The notes: generated from the sequence alone by a model not told the origin. DNA of 64,000 bases from Linum tenue (GCA_946122785.1 CAMGYJ010000010.1:51274162-51338161), one strand, 5' to 3'. Positions 34,573 to 45,278 are shown, counted from the first letter of the stretch. Numbers and translations are program-made.

Positions 34573-35769
34573 GTTCTGTTCGCACCTTGAACAATGTTAG
34601 ACATATTCCAGAGATGACTAAGAATCTGATATCTTTGAGTCTATTAGACAACAAGGGTTTCAGTTTCAAAGGTGAAGTGTTGTCTGTCTACAAAGGTATT
34701 TTGAAAGGTGTCAAGCGGGGTGTCTTATATAATCTACAAGGTTCTGTTTTGACATGTTCTTTTGGTGATAATTGCACCAAGCTGGTTTTGAATGGCAAGT
34801 CTCAACATGGGTTAGACTTGCCGAATGGTTTGGTTTGTTGACCGCCCTTAGGGGCATTTGGAGGCATGGGAGATTCTGATACAACTGATTTGGAGGAGTT
34901 TGATACATTTGGAAACTTTGGTTGCGTCTGGTACATCTGGTATTTGAGAGAGAATTCAAGTTAAGGTGGAGATTTTTAGAATATGACTTGAATTTGATTT
35001 GGGTTTGTTTTGTGTTTTGGGCCAGTTTTGTTTGGGTTTGTGTTTGAGTTTTGTTTTGGCCTTTTCCTTGTATGTTTGGAAAAGGTGTTTGGTTTTCTGT
35101 TTGGGATTAGGAGAAGAGTTCTATAAATACTCTTCATCACCCTAGTCTGTAGTAAGGCTAATCGGGTTAGTTTGTTTGGTTTGTCCGTCCGGAATTTGGT
35201 TTGTAACCTGTACTCTCCTCAAATTAGTGAAATTTGTTCTCCCCTGCCCGTGGATTAGCTAGCACACATTGTGTTAGTGAACCACGTTAAATTCGTGTTC
35301 GTTTGTGTTCATCTGAATTATCGATTGCACGCTTCTGTTCTGACACATTTGTTATGGAATGTTTAGCATTAAGAGATGCTCTACAATGGTGCTTGACCCA
35401 TGATTTTGTTTCTGTCAAATTTCATGGGGACTCTTAACAATTAATACGACGGATGGTGGAAGGAGACTTCGCACATGATCGAGGTGGGGCTGTGCTCGAA
35501 GACGCTCGTCACTTATCGTCACAATTCAGCTGGATTAACTTCTGCTTTGTTTTTCGTCGACTTAATAGGGCCGCCCATCATTTGGCAAAAAAACCCTCTC
35601 ATCAGGAGTTCGACTATTGGTCGACTCCCGCGCTATCTTCTTATTTCTTTTGTATGAGTGAACTTATTACCCCTGACTTTGAAAAAAAAATTATTTTATT
35701 GAAATGTGCAAAATTAAACTTTAATAATTGTTTTGTACTAAGTGATAAGTTGTGTTACGATGATAATTA

Positions 35770-36084
35770 AGCACGAAAGGTTCCACCTCTAAATCTATAT
35801 ATTTACATTTTGCACCTTATCGGTTTCAGTTGAGAAATGGAGATGGATATGCTTCAGTTCAGTAATTAGTAATTGTTTTTCAAAAAGTCGTTATTTATCT
35901 CTAAGCAGTAACATCAACCAGCCATTGATTAATTTATCGCAAAACTCCCAAAAACTTGCGCTACCCATTTTTTAACTTATCTCGATATTCTCTCTCTCTC
36001 TCTTCTCATTTATCTAATTCAAGTTGACTTGAGTCGATCTTATCCTCCACCCCTCATCCATCACAGATCCCGTCGCCGGGAAAA
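35770..36084. promoter_or_regulatory. Upstream region of the acyl-activating enzyme gene
   Basis: A (CT)n tract at about 35992-36012 lies some 75 bp before the start codon, as is common in plant core promoters and leaders. A TATATATT-like stretch near 35796 is a weak TATA candidate. Assignment rests on position. Confidence 0.35.
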
Positions 36085-37746
36085 ATGGAACAGCTGAAGC
36101 CCAGAGCAGCGAACTCTTCCCCGCTCACTCCCCTCAACTTCCTTGACCGCACCGCCACCGTCTACGGAGACTGCGCCTCCATCATCTACAACGACGCCAC
36201 CTACACCTGGTCCCAGACCCACCGCCGATGCCTCCAGCTCGCCTCTTCACTCACCTCCTCCTCCTCCCTCGCCATCCTCCCGGGCCAAGTCGTCTCCGTC
36301 CTCGCTCCAAACGTCCCGGCCATGTACGAGCTCCAGTTCGCGGTTCCCATGTCCGGCGCCATACTCAACAACCTCAACACCCGCCTCGATCCACGCACCA
36401 TCTCCGTCCTTCTCCTTCACTCCGAATCCAAGCTCGTCTTCGTTGACTGCCTCTCCCGCCGCCTCATCCTTGAAGCTCTCTCTCTCTTTCCCGACGGATC
36501 GGCTCGTCCCAGGCTCGTCCTCATCGCCGACCAGGATGAGCCGGATGAGGAGGCTTCGCTGCTCACCCTTGACTTTTTCTCTACCTACGAAGATCTGGTC
36601 GGCAAGGGCGATCCGGGTTTTCAGTGGATCCGGCCCAGGAGCGAGTGGGATCCGGCGGTGCTGAATTATACCTCGGGGACCACGTCCGCACCCAAAGGCG
36701 TGGTCCACTCCCACAGAGGATTATTCGTCGTGACCCTGGCCTCCTTGATCGACTGGGCCGTTCCTAAGCAGCCTGTCTACCTGTGGGCCCTCCCCATATT
36801 CCACGCCAACGGTTGGAGTTTCCCCTGGGGAATCGCCGCGGTGGGTGGGACGAACGTGTGCTTCCGGAAAGTCGACGCGCCGACCATCTACGGGCTTATC
36901 ACGCGCCACCGTGTGACCCACATGTGCGGCGCTCCCGTGGTGCTCAACATGCTCACCAACGGGGAAGGCCTTCAGCCACTTCCCAACCCGGTCCAGATCC
37001 TTACGGCAGGGGCTCCGCCTCCCGCCGCCGTGCTGCTGAGGACCGAGTCCCTCGGGTTCGTGGTGGGGCATGGGTACGGGCTGACGGAGACAGCGGGGCT
37101 GGTGGTGTCGTGCGCGTGGAAGAGGAATTGGGATCGATACCCGGCGACGGAGAGGGCGAGGCTGAAATCGAGGCAAGGGGTGCGGACCGCCGGGTTCACA
37201 GAGGTGGACGTGGTGGATCCGGACTCGGGCAGGCGCGTGAAGCAGGACGGGTCGGAGGTGGGTGAGGTGGTCCTTCGGGGTGGGTGCGTGATGCTGGGCT
37301 ATTTGAAAGACCCGATCGGGACGGCCAAGTGCATGACGGAAGAAGGGTGGTTCTTCACCGGCGACGTCGGGGTGATGCATCCGGACGGGTACCTGGAGAT
37401 AAGGGATCGGTCCAAGGACGTGATAATTAGCGGAGGGGAGAATATTAGCAGCGTGGAGGTGGAGTCGGTGTTGTACGGGCACCCGGCGGTGAACGAGGCG
37501 GCGGTGGTGGCGCGGCCGGACGAGTACTGGGGCGAGACGCCGTGCGCGTTTGTGAGTTTAAAGCAGGCGGGGACGACGGAGAAGGAGTTGATTGAGTTCT
37601 GCAGGGCGAAGATGCCGCGCTACATGGTGCCCAAGACGGTGGTGTTCAAGGATGAGTTGCCCAAGACTTCCACCGGGAAGATTCAGAAGTACTTGCTCAG
37701 AGAGTCTGCCAAGCAGATGGGATCTTCCAAGCTCAGTCGTCTGTAG
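36085..37746 (+). CDS. Acyl-activating enzyme (AAE1/AAE5-like acyl-CoA synthetase), peroxisomal type
   Basis: This intronless 553-residue protein belongs to the ANL superfamily. It carries the AMP-binding loop NYTSGTTSAPKGVV (194-207), YGLTET (331-336), GWFFTGD (421-427), the hinge DRSKDVIISGGENIS (441-455) and the catalytic Lys532 in PKTSTGKIQK. Such enzymes activate a carboxylic acid to an acyl-adenylate and then to acyl-CoA. The length and the N-terminal LTPLNFLDRTATVYGD are typical of the plant AAE1/5/6/11 clade, often annotated as butanoate- or medium-chain acyl-CoA ligases. The C-terminus is SKLSRL; the final SRL is a PTS1 peroxisome-targeting tripeptide. All catalytic positions are intact. 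GC content is much higher than the flanking transposon-rich DNA, as usual for plant coding sequence. The acid used cannot be predicted. Confidence 0.94.
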   Translation: MEQLKPRAANSSPLTPLNFLDRTATVYGDCASIIYNDATYTWSQTHRRCLQLASSLTSSSSLAILPGQVVSVLAPNVPAMYELQFAVPMSGAILNNLNTRLDPRTISVLLLHSESKLVFVDCLSRRLILEALSLFPDGSARPRLVLIADQDEPDEEASLLTLDFFSTYEDLVGKGDPGFQWIRPRSEWDPAVLNYTSGTTSAPKGVVHSHRGLFVVTLASLIDWAVPKQPVYLWALPIFHANGWSFPWGIAAVGGTNVCFRKVDAPTIYGLITRHRVTHMCGAPVVLNMLTNGEGLQPLPNPVQILTAGAPPPAAVLLRTESLGFVVGHGYGLTETAGLVVSCAWKRNWDRYPATERARLKSRQGVRTAGFTEVDVVDPDSGRRVKQDGSEVGEVVLRGGCVMLGYLKDPIGTAKCMTEEGWFFTGDVGVMHPDGYLEIRDRSKDVIISGGENISSVEVESVLYGHPAVNEAAVVARPDEYWGETPCAFVSLKQAGTTEKELIEFCRAKMPRYMVPKTVVFKDELPKTSTGKIQKYLLRESAKQMGSSKLSRL

Positions 37747-38288
37747 ATCACTTCACCAATTAAGTAACTATGCCTGGTTGAAATAAAGTTGACGACCGGC
37801 CGAGAGTCGTTTGGTTGTCCTGTCTTTTGTATGTTAATGAATATATTAAATCGTCTTGTGGCATGGGCCATTCGTTGATTATACATGTATGGCCACAAAA
37901 TGAAGGGCTTGGGGTATTGAAAATTTGAAGGGGACGCATCAAAGGGTTACACTTTGCTATGCTGCGTGGGTAAGACAACTTGTTTGGGTTGGGTAAGCTT
38001 TTCAATATACGATTTTCAGAACTGTAACCATTCCGAAATCAAAAGTAATCAGGTGTAAAAAATCATAATAAAAATAATTATCTGTATGACCGGCAACCGA
38101 ATTCCGGTGACGAAATTTTGGACAGAAAATAAAAAATATTTTTATATAATTAATTTCTTTATTATTAATTTTTTATTTAAACATAATATTTTAATGATAA
38201 TTATATCCTTGCTTTGATTTTACATTAGGTCAACTTAACTAATAAAAAATCATCACAATTCTAACTTACTATTGGTTGAAGACTATTG
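37747..38288. other. 3' flank of the acyl-activating enzyme gene
   Basis: The first 200-300 bp should include the 3' untranslated region. The part from 38090 to 38270 is very AT-rich. No gene or transposon end is visible before the LTR at 38289. Confidence 0.4.
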
Positions 38289-38603
38289 TGTCAAACTATA
38301 GACCGAAAGAAGGAAAACACCGGATTAACGTGGTATCCTCAACGAATATCGTTGAGACTATTCCACGGAGAAGAGAAACCTCTCGGAGTCAATATATTTC
38401 ACTGGAATCCTTAGGTTACAAAAGGAGGCAGCCGCAACCTTATATACCTCTTGTTGTCGTCCAAACACACTAACCCTATCAAGGAAATAAGGTAATTAAC
38501 TTAAGTGTAAATGGTTAATTACTATTAACTCCAATAACTTCTAACACCCTCCCTCAAATTGATGGTGCTTACACAACATCAATTTGTACGCCAGAAACCA
38601 ATG

Positions 38604-39720
38604 TCAAGCTGTAGCAATAGCTTTAGTCAACAGATCCACCGTCTGGTCCTCGGAAGTAATGTAGGTCAGCTCCACCTGACCTCCAGTCACCAACTGGCGG
38701 ATGTAGCGAACATGCACCTCAATATGTTTCATACGATCATGTAACACAGGATTAGCGGCAATGCGAATAGCACTAGTGTTATCCGCGTATAACCGAATCA
38801 GAGTGACAAACCAGTAACCCGGCACACGAGCGGTTAACTTCGAGACCAAGGAAATAAGACAAATCACCCAGCTCCTTCAGGTTAAACGACGCATGGAGGG
38901 TCTGTGTAAGAAGCCGAATTCCCTCCTGATCGTCACCACTGATCACCATATCACCGACATAAATAAGAAGAATAGTAAGTCCACGCGAAGTCCGATGAAG
39001 GAATAGTGACGGATAATTGCCACTCTGTATAAATCCAGCCTGCAGGATAGTAGTCTGAAACTTCTTGAACCAGGCACGAGGTGCCTGTTTTAAACCGTAG
39101 AGGAAACGGCGAAGCAAGCAGACCTTAGATTTATCACCCTAAAGATAGCCCGGAGGGCATTCCATATAGACCGTTTCTTTCAGATCACCATGAAGAAACA
39201 CATTCTTCACATTCAGTTGCCTCAAACTCTGGCATCTGCTCTTCTGGGGCATTGATAATGTCACAGCTCCTTGGTTTTCAGTTTTCACAAACCCAGGAGA
39301 CTAATGCAGCACCAAAAAATTGGCGAAAAAGTGGTATCTTTTCAAGGACAAACATAAATTGGCGGAGTAGTCTCATATCTTTTATATTTCCGGAGACTAA
39401 ATGGAACTAAAGCGATCGGATCATTGCCACTCTGTATAAATCCAGCCTGCAGGATAGTAGTATGAAACTTCTTGAACCAGGCACAAGGTGCCTGTTTTAA
39501 ACCGTAGAGGGAACGGCGAAGCAAGCAGACCTTAGATTTATCACCCTAAAGATAGCCCGGAGGGCATTCCATATAGACCGTTTCTTTAAGATCACCATGA
39601 AGAAACGCATTCTTCACATTAAGTTGCCTCAAACTCCAACCACACATAGCAGCAACTGCGAGTAAGGTACGAACCGTTTGAATCTTGGCAACCGGTGCAA
39701 AGGTTTCTTCATAGTCGATG
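38604..39720 (-). pseudogene. Reverse transcriptase / RNase H remnant with internal duplication
   Basis: SLYGLKQAPCAWFKKFHTTI (39524 region) and FLYGLKQAPRAWFKKFQTTI (39117 region) are two copies of the same reverse-transcriptase block. The second continues to LLIYVGDMVISGDD, where the catalytic YVDD has become YVGD, and to LGDLSYFLGLEV. RNase H sequence survives as YADNTSAIRIAANPVLHDRM and DLLTKAIATA, but the part between is shortened. The copy cannot be active. Confidence 0.8.
39013..39633. repeat. Direct duplication of about 215 bp with filler inside the copia reverse transcriptase
   Basis: The segments 39013-39227 and 39418-39633 are nearly identical. About 190 bp of unrelated sequence separates them and does not match a copia polymerase. 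This is a local rearrangement, not normal element structure. Confidence 0.8.
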
Positions 39721-39728
39721 CCAAATTC

Positions 39729-41966
39729 CTATCTTAACCCCTGTGCTACAACCTGTGCTCTAGTCCCATCGGGATGGACCTTGATCGTGTAAACCCACTT
39801 GGATCCCAAAACTGGATGATCACGTGGGCAAGGCACCACTTCCCACGTTCCCTGAGCTTCAAGCGCTCGAGTTTTGACTTGTATGGCATCTTCCCAAAAA
39901 AGATTCCCATGCGCCTGTTTGTATGTCGCTAGAATGGGAATGGACGGGGTGGAAAAGGCCACGAAGTCATAGAGGTGAGAGGGACGTTTTCCCTTGTTGG
40001 CTCTCAACGAACGACGAGGTTGGAGAGCGTCGTCATCGACCAAGAGAGGACCCGAAGAATCATAAGGGGAGATTGTTGTGGATGAGGAATCCGAGGAACC
40101 AGTCGTCGAGGAGAGAGCTCCCTGATGAAGAGAACTGCCATGTTGCGAGCCAGAGCCGAAGGAGGATTCTTGGGAGGATGATGAAGCGGAAGAAGCAACT
40201 GGACTGCTGGAGATGTGCGCGCTGGCCGAAGAGACTCGAGAAGAGGGAGTCGGTGCTAGGTCCATAGAGTCAGGAGGAGGGGAAGGACCGGTTCCAGGGT
40301 CAGCAGGAGGGGGCCGAGCAGAAAAGATGTTCGAGGGGAACAAAAAATCCATGTCCGGGCGAGGGTCTTTCTCGGAATGGCTATAATACATAAAGTTTTC
40401 CAAGAATTCAACATGACAAGAGATTCGCGTGCGACGATGAGCAACGTCGTAGCATGCATATCCCTTGTGTTTGGGACTGTAACCAACAAATGCACATTTG
40501 GCCGCTTTTGGCGAAAGCTTATTGCGTTCACGTCGCGGAAGGAGAACATAGCATACACACCCAAACTCCCGTAGCTTGCTGTAGTCGGGTAATTTGTTGT
40601 AGAGGGATTCAAAAGGACTCCGTTGAGACAAGACCGGAATAATTTGTCGATTAATAAGATATACGACCATATGAACAGCCTCAACCCAGAAGTTAGATGG
40701 AATGCAGGGCTGAAACAAGAGTGCTCGAGTTAGCTTTAGAACTTGCCGATGTGTTCGCTCAACTAGCTCATTCTGCTGAGATATGTCGGGACAAGACTGA
40801 TGTGGGAGAATTCCCCGCTCTTTAAACACCTCCTGTAAAGGACCAGATGTGAACTCACTACCAGGATCCGAGCGAAGAATTTTCACACTACGACCGAACT
40901 GAGTTTGGATCATTTGAAAAAATTCTCTAGCAACGTTCAACAAATTAGATTTCTGTCGTAGGAAATAGACCCAAGCAAACCTGGTGGCATGATCAACAAA
41001 CAGAGCAAAATATATGAAACCCACACGAGAATTAACGTGAGAAGGCCCACATAAATATGTATGGACTAAATCGAAAGGATCTGAATAAACCGTAGTACTC
41101 GGGCTAAAAGATTGTTGAGAAAGTTTAGCCTCCACACAATGAACACAAACATAAAAAGAATCCGAATCAAAACTACCCGATAGAAAACGTTTCTTAAAGT
41201 GGTTTATTCAGTGACCTAACTGACGGTGCCATAACTCCCAATTAGACAAAGTGATAGAATAAAGTGGTTTTTCCTTGAGTCGAACAACCACCACGCCACC
41301 TCCCCGAACCATGGAATCATTCCCTCCCTGCGGGCGTGAGTAACTATCCAACGTGATGACCCGACCCAACTTAGTCCCGCAGCCGACCTCCCTCCCCATG
41401 CTCATTTCCTACACACGACAACCATGAGCGTCAAAAATAATTCGACAACCCTCTTCTGTTAACTGTCCCACCGACACAAGGCTAGGAAGAATCTTGGGAA
41501 CGTATAACGCATCAGAGAGATGCAACCCCTTGTGAACTACGTGGCCAACGCCATAGGCAGGCAAGCACGAGCCATCGACCACTTGTAGTGTAACCGAAGA
41601 ACCTTGACGAAGAATACGAAATGATGAAAGCGAGTTGGTCATATGATTAAAGGCCGCAGAATCAAGATGCCAAGTCATGGGAGAGGAAGAAGTAATACCC
41701 GTAGAGAAAACAAAACCAAGAGAAGAAGGAATGACTTCTTTGATCGCGAGCTGAACCATGCGATTAATATCATCCTGAGAAACGGGGCCAGCATAGGAGG
41801 AACCAGCAGGTGGGGCGACTGTTGTCGCATAAGCAGTTCCAGTAGGAGGAGGGCGAGAGCCGGCAAAACTGGGTGGACGAGCACGCCCACGCTTGACGAG
41901 AATAGGGAAGTCCCCTATCTTGTGACGGTAGCCTTGCAGTAGTTGCAAGAGTTTTGCTTGAGACAA
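39729..41966 (-). pseudogene. Protease and integrase region of the minus-strand copia element
   Basis: The frame 41966-41409 carries a protease-like WHLDSAAFNHMTNS, in which the usual DSGA is DSAA, and LSDALYVPKILPSLVSVGQL. The GAG-pre-integrase part (41405-41208) ends SNWELWHRQLGH. The frame 41135-39729 is an integrase core with DLVHTYLCGP, LRSDPGSEF and NELVERTHRQ giving the D, D and E positions, then FGCVCYVLLP and a Ser-rich C-terminal tail. It runs into the start of reverse transcriptase, WVYTIKVHPDGT. Stops separate the three parts, so no full polyprotein is possible. Confidence 0.85.
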
Positions 41967-42758
41967 TGTAACTGGACATGCCCAGGTTCTTTACAGTGGT
42001 AACATATGACCTCAGTTAGAGAAACACGCTGGAATTTGGGGCGGTCTGAAGAAACAGCAAACGCCGAGGACTCAGAAGAAGCAGGTTTACCAACGGTAGT
42101 TGAAGCAACCGCAAAAGCGGAGGAGGACTCAGCTTGATGGACGTCTAATTGGGCTTGACTACGCAACCTCGCGGATAAGCTCATCCAAGACTTCCTCCTA
42201 CTTTGTCACGTTCCAATGGATCAAAGAGGCACGAATGCCCTCAAACTCGGGATGGTGCTTCATCAGAAAATTCATCAACCACAAACTGTAGCGTTCTTGT
42301 AACACCTCCACCGAAGCTACAGCGGACACCAAGGAAGTAGTCAGCAATTCCTGTTCAGTCCACAAATTGAGGGCCTTTTGATAATATGATCGAACATCAG
42401 GATCACCCTGCTGTAAACGAGCTATATCATATTCCAACTCAAATTTCCCGGAAGCGCTAGCATGAGAATGAAGATCCCGAAGATGACACCACATCTCATA
42501 AGTTTTAGAAAACCCCTGAAGACTAAGACCGATGGCGGGATCAACCGAGGCCACTAGCCAAGTAATAACTTGGGCGTTGTTGATGGCCCAGTCAACGTGT
42601 TCCTTCGCTGGCGCGGTCTCAGCTGGTGCCACAGAAGTACCATCCAGAATTGCGGACAGCCCGCGGCCTTGAACGAACACGCGAAACTGAAATTCCCATA
42701 ACGGTAAGTTCTTGCCATTGAACCGAATAGAAACACCATCAACCTTAGAGACATCCAT
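41915..42758 (-). pseudogene. gag region of the minus-strand copia element
   Basis: MDVSKVDGVSIRFNGKNLPL opens a gag frame (42758-42198) with the DUF4219/UBN2-like pattern LWEFQFRVFVQGRGL and LQQGDPDVRSYYQKALNLW. A frame change near 42190 leads to the zinc knuckle CYHCKEPGHVQLHC (42184-41915). The product would coat the element RNA. The shift splits capsid from nucleocapsid. Confidence 0.8.
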
Positions 42759-43164
42759 GGTGAGAATAAGAATCGAAAAACCAGAGAAACCGAGAGCAGA
42801 AGAGACAAACCCGAACTTAAGAGCAATCCCGCCGAACCAAGAACACCAAAACGCAACACCACCAAATCAGTTTGAAAGGCGTTGGAGAGGCTCTGATACC
42901 ATGTCAAACTATAGACCGAAAGAAAGAAAACACCGAATTAACGTGGTATGCTCAACGAATATCGTTGAGACTAATCCACGGAGAGTAGCAACCTCTCGGA
43001 ATCAATATATTTAATTTCACCGGAATCCTTAGGATACAAAAGGAGGCCGCCACAACCTTATATACCTCTGGCTGCCGTCCAAACACACTAACCCTATCAA
43101 TAAAATAAGATAATTAACTTAAGTGTACGTGGTTAATTACTATTAACTCCAGTAACTTCTAACA

Positions 43165-44267
43165 GTTGTCACCCTAACAAAACAAGGATGTTGTTATACT
43201 AACCGGTACTTTTACGCATGCACTGACCCTATCCAAAATTCCAAATGACCCATCTCCGTCCTCATCATGTGTACACAGTATATATTGACAGCCAGCAACA
43301 TAAGGAAGTCGATCTGTAACGCCAACCACTCGCCTTGGGCATGTATAATTATTGCCACAAATTATGGTTGACGTTCATCGTCAAAACAAGTACAATTGCA
43401 AGTAAGCTCTAATTTCGAGCTCCGTAAGTGCACAAGTAGGCCGGTATATGTAGCTGTCTGCAGTTGTCTGTCAAATTCAATCGTATAGTTAGTCGAGTTA
43501 GCCGATCGACAATATTCATACTATTGCTCTTAGCCTCTTACGTTAGCAACCTCTTACACAGACCTGAGCCCTCATGAACCTATGATTTGTTGGTTGCCAA
43601 GTATACATCCCATCTCATGAATATTATTATCATAAAAACAAAAATATATAGATATTTGCATTTTATCATCACTTAATTGATCAATGCTGAGGGAGCTAGG
43701 AGGCAAGCAGTGGGCGGAGCCCAAAAAAATTGGCCAAGGGGTGTCTTTATTTTATCATATCATAAAAAATCATCTATACAATAGAAAAGTCAACTTTAAA
43801 TGAAACAAAAAGTCAACAACGCAATACTCTAAATTCATACAATTACATTAAAATAGTTTCACGTACATCGGTTACAACGTCAAACAAATGAGTTCAGTAC
43901 ACACAAGTCAAGACTTCCATTCATCAAATATTGCAAATTAGAACTCAGAAGTATCTTGGAATTGATTTTGTGAAACAAACAAGTGAACTTCAATGGGTAC
44001 TTCTTCACTTTCAGCTTTGTTTAAACAAAAGACAAGAAATTTCTCCGTTGTAGAGCTACAAAAGAAATGAACTGAATTTAAACAAAAAAACAACAATTTA
44101 TTACTATACCATAAAGATGGAAAGAAATTGTTATTGCAACTAAATGGTCACCCTTAATCGGTCGGGAATTTTTTCTCCAAACCCTCACCCGCCCCTCCTC
44201 TCCAAGAGGCAGGGCTTCTGTAATTAAGCATGATATGAAGCAAATTAATTAATTAATTAAAAGTGGA
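43165..44267. other. Intergenic region with one hAT-like end
   Basis: At 43711 the sequence CAGTGGGCGGAGCCCAAAAA followed by GGGGTGTC resembles the left end of the element at 47844-48436. A right end is not convincing, so this is either truncated or decayed. No gene seen. The last 100 bp should hold the 3' untranslated region of the carboxylesterase. Confidence 0.4.
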
Positions 44268-45278
44268 TCAATTGAATGGGCGGGCAGCGTGGCGTTGGAT
44301 GAAATCCCTGATATCTGCGAGCAACATGGGTGTCTCAGGCAAGTCAGGCATCAAATAAAACGCATGAACAGCATTCGGATACTCCAACAGCTCAACTCCC
44401 TCCTTCCCCGATTCCACCAGCCACTCGTGGTAGCTCCTCTGCCGATCCTGCAGCGGATCGAACCCTCCGACAACCACCATCGTCGCCGCCGGGAAACCCA
44501 CGACCTTGGACACATCCAACCGCAACACATTGGCCGCCGGGTGGTTCCGGTCCGACCCCTCCGGCAGAAACGACCTCCAGGCCCAGTCCGTCGCTTCCAT
44601 GTTGATGACGGGGACTCCCACCATCCTCATCTCCGACTCCGTCCTCTCCTCTCCGCCGAAAAACGGCTGGATCGAGATCAAGCCCGTGATCTTCACGCGC
44701 TTCAGCGCCGCCTCCGATTCGGCAGCTCGGACCGCCACGTGGTGGGCTAGGTTCCCTCCCGCGCTATCCCCGGCCAAGAAACATCGGCCCAGGTCCACGC
44801 CGTCCAAGTTGATGACGGCGTCGAGGAACTTGACGGCGTCGAACCCGTCCTCGTACTGGCTGGGACAGCGGTGCTCGGGGGCGAGCCGGTAGTTGACGGA
44901 GACGACGACGGCAGGGGTTTCAGAGGCGAGCGAGCGGCAGAAGATGTCGTAGAATCTTGAGTCGGCGCCCATCGTGCAAAACCCGCCGCCGTGGAAGTAT
45001 ATGATCACCGGCAGCGGGGTGGCAGCAGACGTCCAAGGCCTGTAGAGGCGAAGCCAGAGGTTTCGAGAGGGATCCACCATGACGTCCAAGGAAGAGGCAG
45101 CTCCATTAATTTGGGATGAACAAGGAGGGGACTTAAGGTCGAAGAGCTTCATGATGGTGCGGTTAATGCCGGATTCGCGGCGGCGGAGGAACCGAGCAAG
45201 GTCGAAGCCCAAGGAATGGAGGCTGAACAGCAGCCTTGCTTTCATTGAGATGCTTGGGGTTGCACTAAGACTGCTCAT
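44268..45278 (-). CDS. CXE-type carboxylesterase, intronless (probable CXE18-like)
   Basis: This is an uninterrupted 336-residue alpha/beta hydrolase. The oxyanion-hole motif is HGGGF at 96-100, the nucleophile is Ser172 in GDSAGG, and the acid and base are Asp274 (GGFDPLQD) and His305 (NAVHAFY). Large blocks, including VVVSVNYRLAPEHRCPSQYE, SIQPFFGGEERTESEM and LPEGSDRNHPAANV, closely match the gene at 23685-24922, so the two are paralogues. The key residues are intact and HGGG suggests a true hydrolase. No signal peptide is evident. It has no intron where its paralogue has one (after Q172 there, near D162 here). The substrate is unknown. A (TTCTG)n microsatellite at about 45337-45366 lies in its leader or promoter. 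Confidence 0.93.
   Translation of the reverse strand: MSSLSATPSISMKARLLFSLHSLGFDLARFLRRRESGINRTIMKLFDLKSPPCSSQINGAASSLDVMVDPSRNLWLRLYRPWTSAATPLPVIIYFHGGGFCTMGADSRFYDIFCRSLASETPAVVVSVNYRLAPEHRCPSQYEDGFDAVKFLDAVINLDGVDLGRCFLAGDSAGGNLAHHVAVRAAESEAALKRVKITGLISIQPFFGGEERTESEMRMVGVPVINMEATDWAWRSFLPEGSDRNHPAANVLRLDVSKVVGFPAATMVVVGGFDPLQDRQRSYHEWLVESGKEGVELLEYPNAVHAFYLMPDLPETPMLLADIRDFIQRHAARPFN

Larger units (their letters stand above)
30143..35345 (+). mobile_element. Ty1/copia LTR retrotransposon, gag-only, carrying a nested solo LTR
   Basis: The 5' LTR (30143-30514) and 3' LTR (34974-35345) are both 372 bp; I count about 11 differences, near 3%. The 5' LTR starts TGTTAGAATATG and ends TTCTGACA, with a TATAAATA at 30291-30298; the 3' LTR's first TG has mutated to TT. 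CATTT flanks the whole element. A tRNA-Met-type primer site TGGTATCAGAGC (30517-30528) follows the 5' LTR and a polypurine tract (AAGGTGGAGA) precedes the 3' LTR. Between them only gag and the start of protease remain; integrase, reverse transcriptase and RNase H are missing. A 2958-bp solo LTR splits the protease remnant. Confidence 0.93.
29745..35660 (+). pseudogene. LINE (L1-like) 3' remnant with RNase H-like domain, split by a copia element
   Basis: The left part (29745-30142) contains MIFILWRIWKGR, typical of the end of plant L1 ORF2, then VWFDGAAKRDRGGSIGFVGF. The right part (35346-35660) continues VMECLALRDALQWCL, then FHGDS, a stop, QLIRRMVEGDF and FRRLNRAAHHLAKKP. Together they make an RVT_3-type RNase H fold with D, E and D positions visible. 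A 5-bp CATTT duplication (30138-30142, 35346-35350) from a retrotransposon insertion splits the domain exactly between these parts. Internal stops show it was already dead or has since decayed. The reverse transcriptase part upstream is not recognisable. Confidence 0.7.
38289..43164 (-). mobile_element. Decayed Ty1/copia retrotransposon on the minus strand
   Basis: The element's 5' LTR is 42902-43164 and its 3' LTR 38289-38546 (263 and 258 bp; minus-strand ends TGTTAGAAG and GTTTGACA). The primer site TGGTATCAGAGCC is at 42889-42901 and the polypurine tract GAGGGAGGG abuts the 3' LTR. Gene order on the minus strand is gag, protease, integrase, reverse transcriptase, RNase H, the copia order. 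Many stops and shifts, an internal duplication in the reverse transcriptase and a shortened RNase H region show it is dead. The flanks TATTG and GTTGT do not form a clean target duplication. Confidence 0.9.

Noticed and set aside
36143..37482. Several long open frames on both strands (up to 253 codons) overlapping the acyl-activating enzyme
   Set aside because: They are out-of-frame readings of a GC-rich gene and have low-complexity composition with no domain.
38284..43169. Five-bp target duplication around the minus-strand copia element
   Set aside because: The flanks read TATTG and GTTGT and do not match.
43711..44200. Complete hAT element of the CAG-end type
   Set aside because: Only the left end is clear; possible right ends near 44200 do not give a matching 8-bp flank.
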